This document shows, one piece after another, positions 1-8,391 of a stretch of DNA of 58,443 nucleotides. The DNA is taken from positions 1 to 58,443 of the forward strand of contig JAIOPV010000120.1 in assembly GCA_021413735.1 (NCBI GenBank). Reading direction: 5' to 3'. Position 1 is the first letter of the stretch; every line of letters begins with the position of its first letter. The translations under genes were made by a program, and so were the position numbers. The stretch comes from Planctomycetota bacterium (GTDB taxonomy: Bacteria > Planctomycetota > Planctomycetia > Gemmatales > Gemmataceae). The notes beneath the pieces are model-generated. The model saw nothing but the letters and a program-made list of their open reading frames with translations. It made no database searches and was not told where the DNA came from.

Positions 1-244
1 TTGATTCCGGGCGACTTCCCCACCCCACGTCCGGAAACAACCATTTCAGACCCGGAACCATCCACTCTCGTCCGGAAGAAACTCCATCAGAACGACGCTG
101 TTCGCCGCATCACACGACAACCAAATACCTTGCGATTCTGCTCTGCAATTCATGCGGCACAGAACCGACGAACACACTCCGGAATCAAGTGGCACACCCG
201 TCTTGGCGAGCGAGGATATGTGCCCGCTCGCCACAAGGTCAGCG

Positions 245-2467
245 TTACTTTCGGTCCCGCTTTTGATGCGGGCCTACTTTGGGGTGCGTTACCGGCTTTG
301 GTGTTGCCGGCATCGTAACGGGGCGAATCACATGCACCGGATTCGGAACGGCAACCGGCCGCACTCGGGCTAACGGCGCCCCTGCTGCTGGCAAGTTCGC
401 CATCGGCTTCGGTTCCACTTTCGGCTCGACCTTCGGAGGCAACTTCGGCAGTTCGACCTTGGGAGGGTGTTTTGGCTCCACCTTCGGCAGTTCGACCTTG
501 GGAGGGTGTTTTGGCTCCACCTTCGGCAGCGGCTCGACCTTCGGAGGCAGTTTTGGTTCCACCTTCGGAGGCAGTTTTGGTTCCACCTTCGGAGGTTCGA
601 CCTTTGGCAGCGGCTCGACCTTCGGAGGCAACTTTGGCAGTGGCTCAACCTTCGGAGGATCGACCTTCGGGTTCACTTTCGGGTCAATCTTGGGAATCAC
701 CTTGGGCTCAACTTTTGGCTCAACCTTGGGAATCACCTTGGGCTCAACTTTCGGCTCAACCTTGGGGATTATCTTCGGGTCGACCTTCGGGTTCGGGTCA
801 ACCTTTGGCCCCACCTTCGGATCAACCTTCGGATTCACCTTCGGGTCAATCTTCGGCGTGAACACCGGGTGCGGGTCAGGTTGGTGGTCGATCTTCGGGT
901 CAACCTTGAGAGCCGCTTTCAGATCCCTGTGAGGATTCGGCGGCGGAGCTTTCGTTTCGTCCTTCACGGGAGCCTGAGCCCTCGCGACGACCGTCTTCGG
1001 CACGTCCAGCTTCAGCGTCTGAGGAGCGTCGTTTCCCTTCGCCACCGGACCACGAACGACCGCAGCAGTCTCCAGCTTGTTCCGCTGAATACCCACGTCG
1101 CGGGTTTGGTTCGCGTGAACGGCTTCTTCTTTCCGCACCTGAGCCGATATCGGCTGAATTTTCGCATTCGGATGCAGATCCTTCGCCAACTTCGCCGGAG
1201 CCAGCATCGCCACATCCGTGACGTTGTGGTTGTTCACCGTCACGTGCTTGTTCACAACCGTCACATTGTTGGTCACGTTCGTCACGTTCGTCACATTCGT
1301 GATCTTGTTAATCACGGTGTTTTGCTGAACGAGGTTCACCGGTGGACGAGCAACCGTGCCGTTGTAACGGCCACCGTACAGGTGCGTCACACCAGCAGAC
1401 CACGCCGGGTTCTGGCGATGGTTGAACGAGTAGTAGCTCCACAACGGATCGTAGCCCCAGGTGCGACCGACACCGAAGCCGATTGCGAAGCCACCATTCG
1501 CCCCGACGGTGCCACACCACGCGGTGAAGCCAGCCGTGTTGTAACGCGGTGCAAAGTAGTCGCCGAAGTAATAGCTGCCGTAACCGCGGCGCACGAACAA
1601 CGCACCGACCATCGCGGGTTCGCTCACCACATACGCCGGCGTGTAGACGAACGCCGGGCGAGCATACACCGCAGGCGGAAAATACATCGGAGCGTACAGC
1701 ACACCACGGCTCGCCAGCGGATAATCCCAGTAACCGTCGATGAACACGTAGCCGACCGGCGACCAGCGATAATGAGCAGGCACCCACACCCAGTTCGGGC
1801 GGTGTTCGATCCAGAAGCCAGGACGCCAGAGGAACCTGTTCCGCCAGACCCAACTTCCCGGAACGTAAAAGCTCGTTGCGCTCACGGCCGGAGTCGTCGG
1901 GCCGACTTCAATCGAAGCTGGTGGCTGCGGCAGATACTGAATCTCGGGCTGCTGTTGAACTGGTTGCTGCGGTTGTTGGGGTGCGGGTTCTTGCCAGAAG
2001 CCGGGTGCCCACTGGTAGCCACCACGCACTTCACGCCATGAACCAGGCACCCAGATGCGTCCTGGCGGGCTGACTCGCCAGAAGCCGCTGATCCAGATGA
2101 AGCGATCCGCGTCGTCGTCCCAACTCCAGTAGCCGGGAATCCACTGAACGTTGTCGCCCTCGGGTTTCTCGTCGGGCGGAAGCTCCTCGATCGGGTCGGG
2201 GGGTTGCTTCGCAACGATCGGGCTTGCGACCGGAGCTTCGACCGTGGTCGCGAACGCTTCGTGAACCGGTCCGCGAGCCAGCACTTCGGGCTGATTCGGG
2301 TCGGCTGGGTTCGGCTGGTTTGGGTCAGGTTGACCCGGTTGGGCAGGCTGTGCGGGCGGTGGCAATTGCGGCAGTGGTTGTTGTGCCGGGGTAATGCCGG
2401 CGGTGAGGGCGAATATCAGCCCTATCAGCACGGCGGCGGGCAGGAGTCTGGGAAGGCTTGGGGTCAT
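245..2467 (-). CDS. Secreted YXWGXW-repeat protein with Lys/Pro-rich tail
   Basis: The protein is about 740 residues from the ATG at 2467; an upstream in-frame start at 2521 is possible, but the 2467 start places a signal peptide (hydrophobic run LLPAAVLIGLIFALTAG) directly at the N-terminus. After a Pro/Gln-rich linker come several WxPGxW-type units (IPGYWSWDDD, ISGFWRVSPPG, VPGSWREVRGG, APGFWQEP, VPGSWVWR, RPGFWIEH), the pattern of the YXWGXW repeats common in planctomycetal exported proteins. A Gly/Tyr/Phe-rich central part follows, then an Asn/Val/Thr-rich stretch, then about 180 residues of PKVEPK/PKVDPK-type low-complexity repeat. No enzymatic motif is visible. The role is probably structural, in the cell envelope; that is inference from composition. 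It is well separated from its neighbours. Confidence 0.85.
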   Translation of the reverse strand: MTPSLPRLLPAAVLIGLIFALTAGITPAQQPLPQLPPPAQPAQPGQPDPNQPNPADPNQPEVLARGPVHEAFATTVEAPVASPIVAKQPPDPIEELPPDEKPEGDNVQWIPGYWSWDDDADRFIWISGFWRVSPPGRIWVPGSWREVRGGYQWAPGFWQEPAPQQPQQPVQQQPEIQYLPQPPASIEVGPTTPAVSATSFYVPGSWVWRNRFLWRPGFWIEHRPNWVWVPAHYRWSPVGYVFIDGYWDYPLASRGVLYAPMYFPPAVYARPAFVYTPAYVVSEPAMVGALFVRRGYGSYYFGDYFAPRYNTAGFTAWCGTVGANGGFAIGFGVGRTWGYDPLWSYYSFNHRQNPAWSAGVTHLYGGRYNGTVARPPVNLVQQNTVINKITNVTNVTNVTNNVTVVNKHVTVNNHNVTDVAMLAPAKLAKDLHPNAKIQPISAQVRKEEAVHANQTRDVGIQRNKLETAAVVRGPVAKGNDAPQTLKLDVPKTVVARAQAPVKDETKAPPPNPHRDLKAALKVDPKIDHQPDPHPVFTPKIDPKVNPKVDPKVGPKVDPNPKVDPKIIPKVEPKVEPKVIPKVEPKVEPKVIPKIDPKVNPKVDPPKVEPLPKLPPKVEPLPKVEPPKVEPKLPPKVEPKLPPKVEPLPKVEPKHPPKVELPKVEPKHPPKVELPKLPPKVEPKVEPKPMANLPAAGAPLARVRPVAVPNPVHVIRPVTMPATPKPVTHPKVGPHQKRDRK

Positions 2468-2643
2468 GGGAACCTCGCTCGGGCGGCATGAGCAGTCTGA
2501 TGGCAGAACAGAAACACTCACCGCAGCAAAACTTGCGCCGGGGAATACGACTGCTCAGGAATGCAAACTATACCGATTGATGAGAAGCGGCGCGAACGCG
2601 AGATGGGGTCGATCGGTGCCGCGAGCGTTCGCGACACCGGTGG

Positions 2644-5600
2644 TCACGGAGTTGTCGGCACTTGCCAGTGAATATCGACGCGGGCATGTGGTGGGTGGTC
2701 GCCGGTCGCCATGTGCTGATACGCTTCCTTCGCGTTGGGTCCAAACTGCGGCAAACCTGCCAGAGCCAACTGCGGGTATTCCCGGTAGAAGCAGATATCG
2801 TCCGGAAGTAACGCGGGCGTCAGATCAATACCCGGAAGCGCATTCGTTGCGAGTTCCCTGAGTTCGTCGCCGGCCGGTCCGGCCGGTACGCCAAGCACGT
2901 TCATCTCGTAATGCGAACCGCCCTTCGGCATCAATTCCGGCGCAGCACCCTCGAATGCTTCGGCGAGCACCGGCTCCGCACTGCCATCCTCTGTTCGATA
3001 GCGGAAGAAGATCATCGCGGGGTCGGCGTGATCGAGATGCTTGTCGAGGAACTCACGCGACTGACGCAGCAGAATCTCGCGGAAGATCGGTCCCTTCTCG
3101 TTCGGATGCAGGCACACGCTGCCGACGCCCTTGAGCTTCCGGGTGATCTCCTTCTGAAGCCCCTGCTCGAACGTGAGCAACGCTTCGGGAGCAAGCCCGG
3201 CGAGGAACAGGTCGGCTGCTTCGTCCAGATTCGTGCAGCCCGGCGGAAGGATGAGCTTTCCGCCAACGGGGCTGCTCGGCACCGCGCCCGACGCTCCGAG
3301 AGCTGCGTGCAGCTCGGCCAAACTGCCACGACAGAAGTTGATCTCTCGCAGGTATTCCGGAGCGACTGCCAGCAACTTCCGATACAGCGACAGACAGCAA
3401 TCCGCGATGTGGAGCTTGAGCCGTTTGCGAGGATACTCCGCGAACAGATCGCGAATTTCCGCCGTGATTCGCGCCACTCCCCCCCGACCCGAGTTGAGCG
3501 CGCCGATGGTTGAGAACAACCGGCCGTAGATCGCGCGAACATCTTTCTCGAGATTGGCCCGCACAGGCTCCAGCCCATCGACCTGGGTCTTGAGTTTCGC
3601 CGTGATCTGACGAACCGCTTCCTCGGCCGCGGGTAGGCGGAACTGTGGCACTTCGATGAACGTCGCCGCCATCAACCCGATGTGCCCCTCGGCATCACGA
3701 ACCAGTCGTTCATACCTCGCGTGCAGCGGACCATGAACCAATCCGGGAGCCGAGCCATCCTCGGTGTCTGGCTTGCCAACGATCTTGAGGAGTTCGTCGA
3801 AGACGGTACAGGCACCGACGGCGTCGAATGTGCCACCGGATGGCGTCTGCGTGTTGAGCGGGGTGATGATCGCGTCGAACACCTTATCCGGGTCTTCGCG
3901 GAGCGTTTCCTGTACGGCGTGCCGAAGATCCTCGGCCATCGTCGCGAGATCGAATTGCCGATCGGTCCACTGCTGCGAAAGCCAGGTGGCGATCGGTTCG
4001 TGGAGGTGTGCCGCTTCCTTCGCGGTCCAGCGTTGAATCTGCCGCTGCGAAAACCGAGAGGTCGCCGCCATGAGCATTTCGGGACGCGGCCACGACAGCC
4101 TGAACATGCCGAAAGTCTGGCACATCGGCGCAGCTGCGGTGATGGCCTTCGCGTAAGCTTCGCGGCCTTCGTCGGCGACTCGCCCGATGGGGGTCAGCAG
4201 TTCGTTGAACAGCGCACGAGCGGCCAGCCCCGCCGAGGCGGCCTGACTCTTCGGGGTGATCGCCTTCGGCAGAGGCAACACCGCGACCCTGGCGAACGGT
4301 GGTTCGGAATCCACGATCGGCGGTTCCGTTTTGTCGAACATCGTCTGATAAATCGACTTCTTCGCCTGGAAGTGGTTCAACTCGGTGAACGCCGCGTAGG
4401 TGTTGCCGAGCGCCGCGTTGCGGGCCGTGGAACGAGTCGCTGGCGGCACGAAGAAGAACCCGTTAATCTCCGGCTTGAAGTAGCCGACCTGCCGCATCTC
4501 GTGCCGCAGCAGGAAAGCGATATCGAGGAACATACCGCTGCCAGTGCCGCCACCCAAACCGGTGACGATGTACGCACGGGGGCGGTTCGTTCGGAGCCCG
4601 AGCTTCGTGTTCTTGTTCGCCTCGTTGACCGGCGTCTCGATCATGAACGCTTCGATTTCCTGCCGAACTCGCTGGGCAATCACTCGGTAGTGATCGAACA
4701 ACGCGAGCCGACCGAATGCGCGAACCCCCTCGGCCGCGCCCGGATTTCGCGAGAGCTTGTAGAGCGTACCCGAAGGCATCCAACTATCGACGGGAGGCAG
4801 CGAATCGCGTTGGAGGTAGTGCCCTGGGCGATTGAGTCGCGCCAGGACCGCTTCGTGTGGCGCGATGTCCGCGGGGTTATCGCTCGCGCCCGATGGGACC
4901 GCTTCCGGGTCCGTGTCGAGGTACAGATAGCGGATATTCGGGATCTTGTCGGGGTGCGAGAAGCGATCGCAAATCAGCTTCTTGAAGGATTCGACGACTC
5001 GCTTTCCGGTCTGTCCGATGGCGAGAACGAGTGCCGGGAACAGGATTCCTTCACCTGTCTTTTCCGGCGGCGCGATCCCGAGACTTCCCATTCGCCCAGT
5101 CTGGAAAATGATCGGACGCTGAGACGTCATCGTCAGATTGTTCCCGCTGGCAGCACCCGGCGTTACCAACCGGGGACCAAACCCCCCAGGCAGCGGAGTG
5201 CCATTTTTTGCAGGAACAAGCGGCGGCAGTCGATTCGGCTGTGGGGTTTCGTTCTTGCCGGGCGCGGCCGGAGTCGCGCCAAAGCGACCCGCACTCCCCG
5301 GAGCCATACGGGTGATTTGAATCGAGTTCGGAGGGGCAGGAATCGCCGGATCGGCGGGTTGCTCCGTGAGAACGGTCGGTGGCGTTCCGCCTGGGCGAAG
5401 TTGCGAAAGAGCAGGCGCAGGAGGTTCACGCTGCGAGGCAAGCAGTTGAGCCAACGGCGACCCCGACATCTTCAACGCTTGCACAAGATCAGCGCAACGC
5501 GGGTAGCGGTCGTCGGGCCGCTTGCTCAGGCCACGACCGATGATGGCGGCATCGCTTTCCGAGAGGCTGCTGAGATCGGGCGACCCGTTCATGTGCTGCA

Positions 5601-6354
5601 TCAGCAGTTGACGGGTGTTCGCTCCGTTGAACGGGCGGTTGCCGGTGAGCAGTTCCTGGAACACGATGGCGAGGCTGTACTGATCCGAGAAGCGTGAAAT
5701 CCAGCCCTCGAACGTCTCCGGGGCCGCGTAAACCGGCGTGACTCCTCCGGTAACCGTGGCACGAACGCCTTCCAGCACTTTCGCAAGCCCGAAGTCCGCG
5801 ACCTTGATGTGATTGAAAACGAGGAACAGGTTCTGCGGTTTGATGTCGAGGTGCTGGATCTGATAGTGCGTGTTCATCAGATCGAGAGCTTCGGCCGCCT
5901 CCGACATGTAGCCGAGCAGTTCTTCACGCGGAATCCCGACAAGTCCTTGACCGCGGCACTCCCGGAAACGGTCCCACAGGTTGCGGTCGGCCAGCTCCAT
6001 GATGATAATGAGCTGACCTTCGATCGTGTCGTATCGCTCCAGAGAAAGGATGTACGGGTGACGGATCTCGCGGACCCGTTTCATGGCCTTGAGTTCTTGT
6101 TCAGCCGGTCGGCTCTCCTCGTCCATTGCGTCGAGGTCGCCGAAGACGAACTTCGCGGCTTTTTGCAGTCCGCCGGGGGCTTCGACTTTCCATACTTCCC
6201 CGAAACCGCCACGCCCAAGGCGTTCGATGAGCTTGTAGCCTAGTAGTGGGGCGGGAAGTTCTTCCCCGCTGACCATACGGACCGGCATCTGAGGACCGCC
6301 AGATTGGAGGGCGATGGCAGATGGATCGCCAAATGCGCAGACTCGCATCGGCAA
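2644..6354 (-). CDS. Ser/Thr protein kinase fused to tubulin-like GTPase domain
   Basis: A 1236-residue fusion. Residues 40-295 are a eukaryotic-type kinase: glycine loop GRGGFGEV near 48, the Lys of AAKF at 68, HLDIKPQN near 168 (catalytic loop, HLD in place of HRD), DFG at 187-189, and APE near 211. A Pro-rich linker (about 300-430) leads to a tubulin/FtsZ-superfamily-like region: a phosphate-binding-type strand-turn LAIGQTGKRV near 444 and the hallmark GGGTGSG at 601-607, as in the Tubulin_2 group. The remaining 600 residues are mostly helical and unassigned. There is no transmembrane segment, so it is probably cytoplasmic. Start: TTG at 6354, with ATG at 6348 and ATG at 6288 as alternatives; the kinase is complete in all three. 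It is divergent from the ASCH gene with only a 35-bp gap. Function unknown; nucleotide-dependent assembly under kinase control is inference. Confidence 0.9.
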   Translation of the reverse strand: MPMRVCAFGDPSAIALQSGGPQMPVRMVSGEELPAPLLGYKLIERLGRGGFGEVWKVEAPGGLQKAAKFVFGDLDAMDEESRPAEQELKAMKRVREIRHPYILSLERYDTIEGQLIIIMELADRNLWDRFRECRGQGLVGIPREELLGYMSEAAEALDLMNTHYQIQHLDIKPQNLFLVFNHIKVADFGLAKVLEGVRATVTGGVTPVYAAPETFEGWISRFSDQYSLAIVFQELLTGNRPFNGANTRQLLMQHMNGSPDLSSLSESDAAIIGRGLSKRPDDRYPRCADLVQALKMSGSPLAQLLASQREPPAPALSQLRPGGTPPTVLTEQPADPAIPAPPNSIQITRMAPGSAGRFGATPAAPGKNETPQPNRLPPLVPAKNGTPLPGGFGPRLVTPGAASGNNLTMTSQRPIIFQTGRMGSLGIAPPEKTGEGILFPALVLAIGQTGKRVVESFKKLICDRFSHPDKIPNIRYLYLDTDPEAVPSGASDNPADIAPHEAVLARLNRPGHYLQRDSLPPVDSWMPSGTLYKLSRNPGAAEGVRAFGRLALFDHYRVIAQRVRQEIEAFMIETPVNEANKNTKLGLRTNRPRAYIVTGLGGGTGSGMFLDIAFLLRHEMRQVGYFKPEINGFFFVPPATRSTARNAALGNTYAAFTELNHFQAKKSIYQTMFDKTEPPIVDSEPPFARVAVLPLPKAITPKSQAASAGLAARALFNELLTPIGRVADEGREAYAKAITAAAPMCQTFGMFRLSWPRPEMLMAATSRFSQRQIQRWTAKEAAHLHEPIATWLSQQWTDRQFDLATMAEDLRHAVQETLREDPDKVFDAIITPLNTQTPSGGTFDAVGACTVFDELLKIVGKPDTEDGSAPGLVHGPLHARYERLVRDAEGHIGLMAATFIEVPQFRLPAAEEAVRQITAKLKTQVDGLEPVRANLEKDVRAIYGRLFSTIGALNSGRGGVARITAEIRDLFAEYPRKRLKLHIADCCLSLYRKLLAVAPEYLREINFCRGSLAELHAALGASGAVPSSPVGGKLILPPGCTNLDEAADLFLAGLAPEALLTFEQGLQKEITRKLKGVGSVCLHPNEKGPIFREILLRQSREFLDKHLDHADPAMIFFRYRTEDGSAEPVLAEAFEGAAPELMPKGGSHYEMNVLGVPAGPAGDELRELATNALPGIDLTPALLPDDICFYREYPQLALAGLPQFGPNAKEAYQHMATGDHPPHARVDIHWQVPTTP

Positions 6355-6389
6355 AGATTCATCTAATTCCTTAGCTCAGGGTAACACAT

Positions 6390-6872
6390 TTGGCAACAAA
6401 TGCACCACAGGAAGAATTGAGGTTTGGCCCTGGCGCGAATCTCCAGCCCCAACCTGAACCGCTTGTCGCACTTTCGGTGAAGCAGCCGTGGGCTGCGTTG
6501 CTCGTGGCGGGCGTGAAAACCGTCGAAGTGCGGACGTGGCAAACTCGTCGGCGTGGTCGCGTTTTGATTCATGCGTCGAAGATTGCGGATGAGCGGCCCG
6601 AGGGTTGGGCGCTCATCTCAACGCCGGAACTCCTCGATTTGGCCCGTTTGCGTGGCGGTTTGATTGGCGTGGGGAACCTGACGGACTGCGTGCGTTATTC
6701 GACGGCAGAGGAATTCGCGGCGACAACGGAACAGCACCGGAACGCTCCGGAATGGTTTCTGCCTGCCGGTCTGTTCGGGTTCGTGTTCCAGAACATACGC
6801 CCGATCGCGTATCATGCGTATTCGGGGCAAACGATGTTCTTTGCGGTGGAAGGCTACACCCCTCCGGGGTAG
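6390..6872 (+). CDS. ASCH domain-containing protein
   Basis: 160 residues. The segment starting LSVKQPWAALLVAGVKTVE and running through TWQTRRRGRVLIHASK is the classic opening of the ASCH fold, a beta-barrel related to PUA that is thought to bind RNA or to handle nucleoside substrates. The C-terminal half (LIGVGNLTDCVRY, PAGLFGFVFQNIRPI) fits the later strands. The start appears to be a TTG at 6390; there is no in-frame ATG before the domain, but the first 25 residues are not conserved-looking, so a later GTG start cannot be excluded. Divergently transcribed from the kinase gene. A perfect hairpin lies just past the stop codon. The specific substrate is unknown. Confidence 0.85.
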   Translation: MATNAPQEELRFGPGANLQPQPEPLVALSVKQPWAALLVAGVKTVEVRTWQTRRRGRVLIHASKIADERPEGWALISTPELLDLARLRGGLIGVGNLTDCVRYSTAEEFAATTEQHRNAPEWFLPAGLFGFVFQNIRPIAYHAYSGQTMFFAVEGYTPPG

Positions 6873-6875
6873 CGG

Positions 6876-6910
6876 TTTTTGCCCTCTCCCCTTGCGGGAG
6901 AGGGCAAAAA
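6876..6910. terminator. Perfect 15-bp hairpin, bidirectional terminator-like
   Basis: Two arms of 15 bases (6876-6890 and 6896-6910) pair perfectly around a 5-base loop. The GC-rich core (GCCCTCTCCC) is flanked by five T on the left and five A on the right, so either strand has a U-tract after the stem. It follows the ASCH stop codon by three bases. The CTCTCCCCTT core recurs at 7750-7757, so it may also be a dispersed repeat. Confidence 0.75.
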
Positions 6911-6984
6911 CAAAGGCACGACGAGCCACGTGGTCACGATTTCTCGTGGTTCGAATTTGGTTTCCAGGAAGGAATCACGCTGTC

Positions 6985-7683
6985 ATGAGCACCAAGACAG
7001 GACTTCTCGTAAGCGTGCGCTCGGCCGATGAGGTCGCGGCGGCGCTGGCAGGTGGAGCCGACCTGATCGACGTGAAGGAGCCATCTAAAGGCTCGCTCGC
7101 GCCCGCCGAGGCCGAAGTGGTCGCTTCTGTCATCGAGGCCGTTGGCGGGAAGGTGCCCGTGAGCGCTGCGCTTGGCGAATGGACGCCGAACGCTTTGACC
7201 GAGGCGCACTGGCATCTCGAACTGAAACTGAATTATGTGAAATGGGGGCTGGCGAACTATTCGCCTGTGCCCGGTTGGGGCGAAGACCTCCTCGACACGC
7301 GGCGAGAGTTGCCGGTCGGGATGGAGATGGTGGCGGTGGCGTATGCCGACTGGGAACGTGCGAAGTCGGTGCCGCCGGTGGAGATGGCGAAGTTCGCGAA
7401 ACGATTCCGCTTCAAGGCGTTTCTGCTCGACACCTGGAACAAGGACGGCAAGACGCTGCTGGACTTCATGACCGCAGCGGAAGTGCAGGAGATGGTCGAG
7501 AGCTTGCAGCGCGTTTACACGATCGTGGCGGTGGGCGGTTCGTTGCGTCCTGAGCAGATGAAGCAACTCAAGGGCGTGACGCCAGACTTTTTCGCGGTGC
7601 GTTCGTCGGTGTGTGCTGCGGGCAAGCGTGACGGCGTGATCGACGAAGCTCGCGTGAAGAAGTGGAAAGAAGCGATTGGGTAG
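6985..7683 (+). CDS. mfnB: (5-formylfuran-3-yl)methyl phosphate synthase
   Basis: A 232-residue TIM-barrel protein of the MfnB (DUF556) family, which condenses two glyceraldehyde 3-phosphate molecules to 4-(hydroxymethyl)-2-furancarboxaldehyde phosphate, the furan precursor of methanofuran. The N-terminus is diagnostic: TGLLVSVRSADE followed by GGADLIDVKEPSKGSL, with Lys31 in the position of the catalytic Schiff-base lysine. Later motifs YVKWGL and FLLDTWNKDGKTLLDF also fit. An ATG at 6985 with AGGAAGGA at 6966-6973 is clearly the start; a longer reading upstream would run through the terminator hairpin. Planctomycetes carry H4MPT/methanofuran-type C1 enzymes, so the gene fits the host. No other gene of that pathway is adjacent. 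Confidence 0.9.
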   Translation: MSTKTGLLVSVRSADEVAAALAGGADLIDVKEPSKGSLAPAEAEVVASVIEAVGGKVPVSAALGEWTPNALTEAHWHLELKLNYVKWGLANYSPVPGWGEDLLDTRRELPVGMEMVAVAYADWERAKSVPPVEMAKFAKRFRFKAFLLDTWNKDGKTLLDFMTAAEVQEMVESLQRVYTIVAVGGSLRPEQMKQLKGVTPDFFAVRSSVCAAGKRDGVIDEARVKKWKEAIG

Positions 7684-7695
7684 CTCCGAAACCTA

Positions 7696-7777
7696 ACCCC
7701 CCAACCCCCTTCCCTAAGAAGGAAGGGGGAGCCGGATTTTTAAGCCCCTCTCCCCTTGGTGGAGGGGTTGGGGAGAG
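7696..7777. repeat. Intergenic GC-rich hairpin pair
   Basis: Between mfnB and the next gene are two adjacent stem-loops. The first has 9-bp arms CCCCCTTCC (7705-7713) and GGAAGGGGG (7721-7729). The second is built from CTCCCC and GGGGAG around 7751-7776. It shares the CTCTCCCCTT word with the hairpin at 6876-6910, which suggests a dispersed element. The first stem is followed by a short T-run (7737-7741), so it could terminate mfnB. Confidence 0.55.
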
Positions 7778-7783
7778 GTTCTT

Positions 7784-8299
7784 GTGACTCATCCGTTCCA
7801 GGCACTTGTTGTTGAAGCGCTCAATCTGATGCATCCGCGGTTCGCCGCGGCTCACGGACGAGAATACACGCCCACCGAAGCCGAGGAACCGCCGGCCGCA
7901 CGCAAAGTTCGCGAACGCTCATTCGTGATGGAGTTCTATCACGAATTCCGCCGCATGTGGGACAAGGCCATTCCGGTTCAACGCGGTCTCGGGCACATCA
8001 TCGTTCAAGGCGACCCCGACGCCCCTGCACGTCAGCCCGATCTGCTGTTCTGGCAACTCGGCGAACACGGCGCACCAGATCGACGCTTCGGAGCGGTGGC
8101 GCTGGTGTTTCGCACGAACCCGAGCGCGGTTGCCGCTGACCTGAAGCAACTCGCACGCTTCCACAGCGACCTCGGCTACCCGCACGCCATCTGTGTGCTG
8201 ATTGGAAAGTCGCCGGAAGCGGAACCGCCCGTGGATGGCGTCACGCAAATCTTGTTCGACACGGACCGTTGGCACGTCGTCACGCAACCGGTCTTGTGA
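7784..8299 (+). CDS. Hypothetical protein, possible nuclease-like fold
   Basis: 171 residues starting at GTG 7784, with GGGAGAGG just upstream. I do not recognise the family with certainty. The central part (ARQPDLLFWQLGE, then GAVALVFRTNPSAV and a helix with DLKQLARFHSDLGYPHAICVLIG) has the alternating strand-helix layout and a buried Asp seen in degenerate PD-(D/E)XK-type proteins, but the usual Glu-x-Lys is missing (ALVF), so catalytic activity is doubtful. No signal peptide or membrane segment. The stop codon lies inside a long inverted repeat. Likely a host-lineage-specific cytoplasmic protein. Confidence 0.7.
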   Translation: MTHPFQALVVEALNLMHPRFAAAHGREYTPTEAEEPPAARKVRERSFVMEFYHEFRRMWDKAIPVQRGLGHIIVQGDPDAPARQPDLLFWQLGEHGAPDRRFGAVALVFRTNPSAVAADLKQLARFHSDLGYPHAICVLIGKSPEAEPPVDGVTQILFDTDRWHVVTQPVL

Positions 8300-8383
8300 G
8301 CGTCGAGCCGTCAGGCCGACGGTAGTTTTGGTGAACCCAATGGTTCTCTCAAGGCACCGTCGAGCTAACGCTTCGACGCTCAC
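8296..8383. repeat. Inverted repeat family B, copy 1
   Basis: An imperfect inverted repeat with arms 8296-8323 and 8356-8383. The outer GTGAGCGTCGAG pairs with CTTCGACGCTCAC and the inner GACGGT with ACCGTC. The left arm contains the stop codon of the 7784 gene and the right arm ends 9 bp from the stop of the converging 8392 gene. A second copy lies at 38797-38875. Probably a REP-like element that also terminates transcription. Confidence 0.75.
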
Positions 8384-8391
8384 GTTGATTT

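Noticed and set aside
267-932. Long plus-strand open frame rich in Gly-Ser-Thr-Phe repeats inside the YXWGXW gene.
   Set aside because: It is antisense to the PKVEPK-coding tail and arises from the codon periodicity of that repeat; no ribosome site, and the minus-strand gene has a signal peptide and known repeats.
245-1000. Regularly spaced repeats that might suggest a CRISPR array.
   Set aside because: Repeats are short, 3-base periodic, in frame with the minus-strand protein and have no unique spacers. No CRISPR array or cas gene was seen anywhere in the window.
3682-5697. 671-codon open frame on the plus strand opposite the kinase-tubulin gene.
   Set aside because: Composition is Arg/Glu/His-rich shadow sequence with no domain; the opposite strand encodes clear kinase and tubulin motifs.
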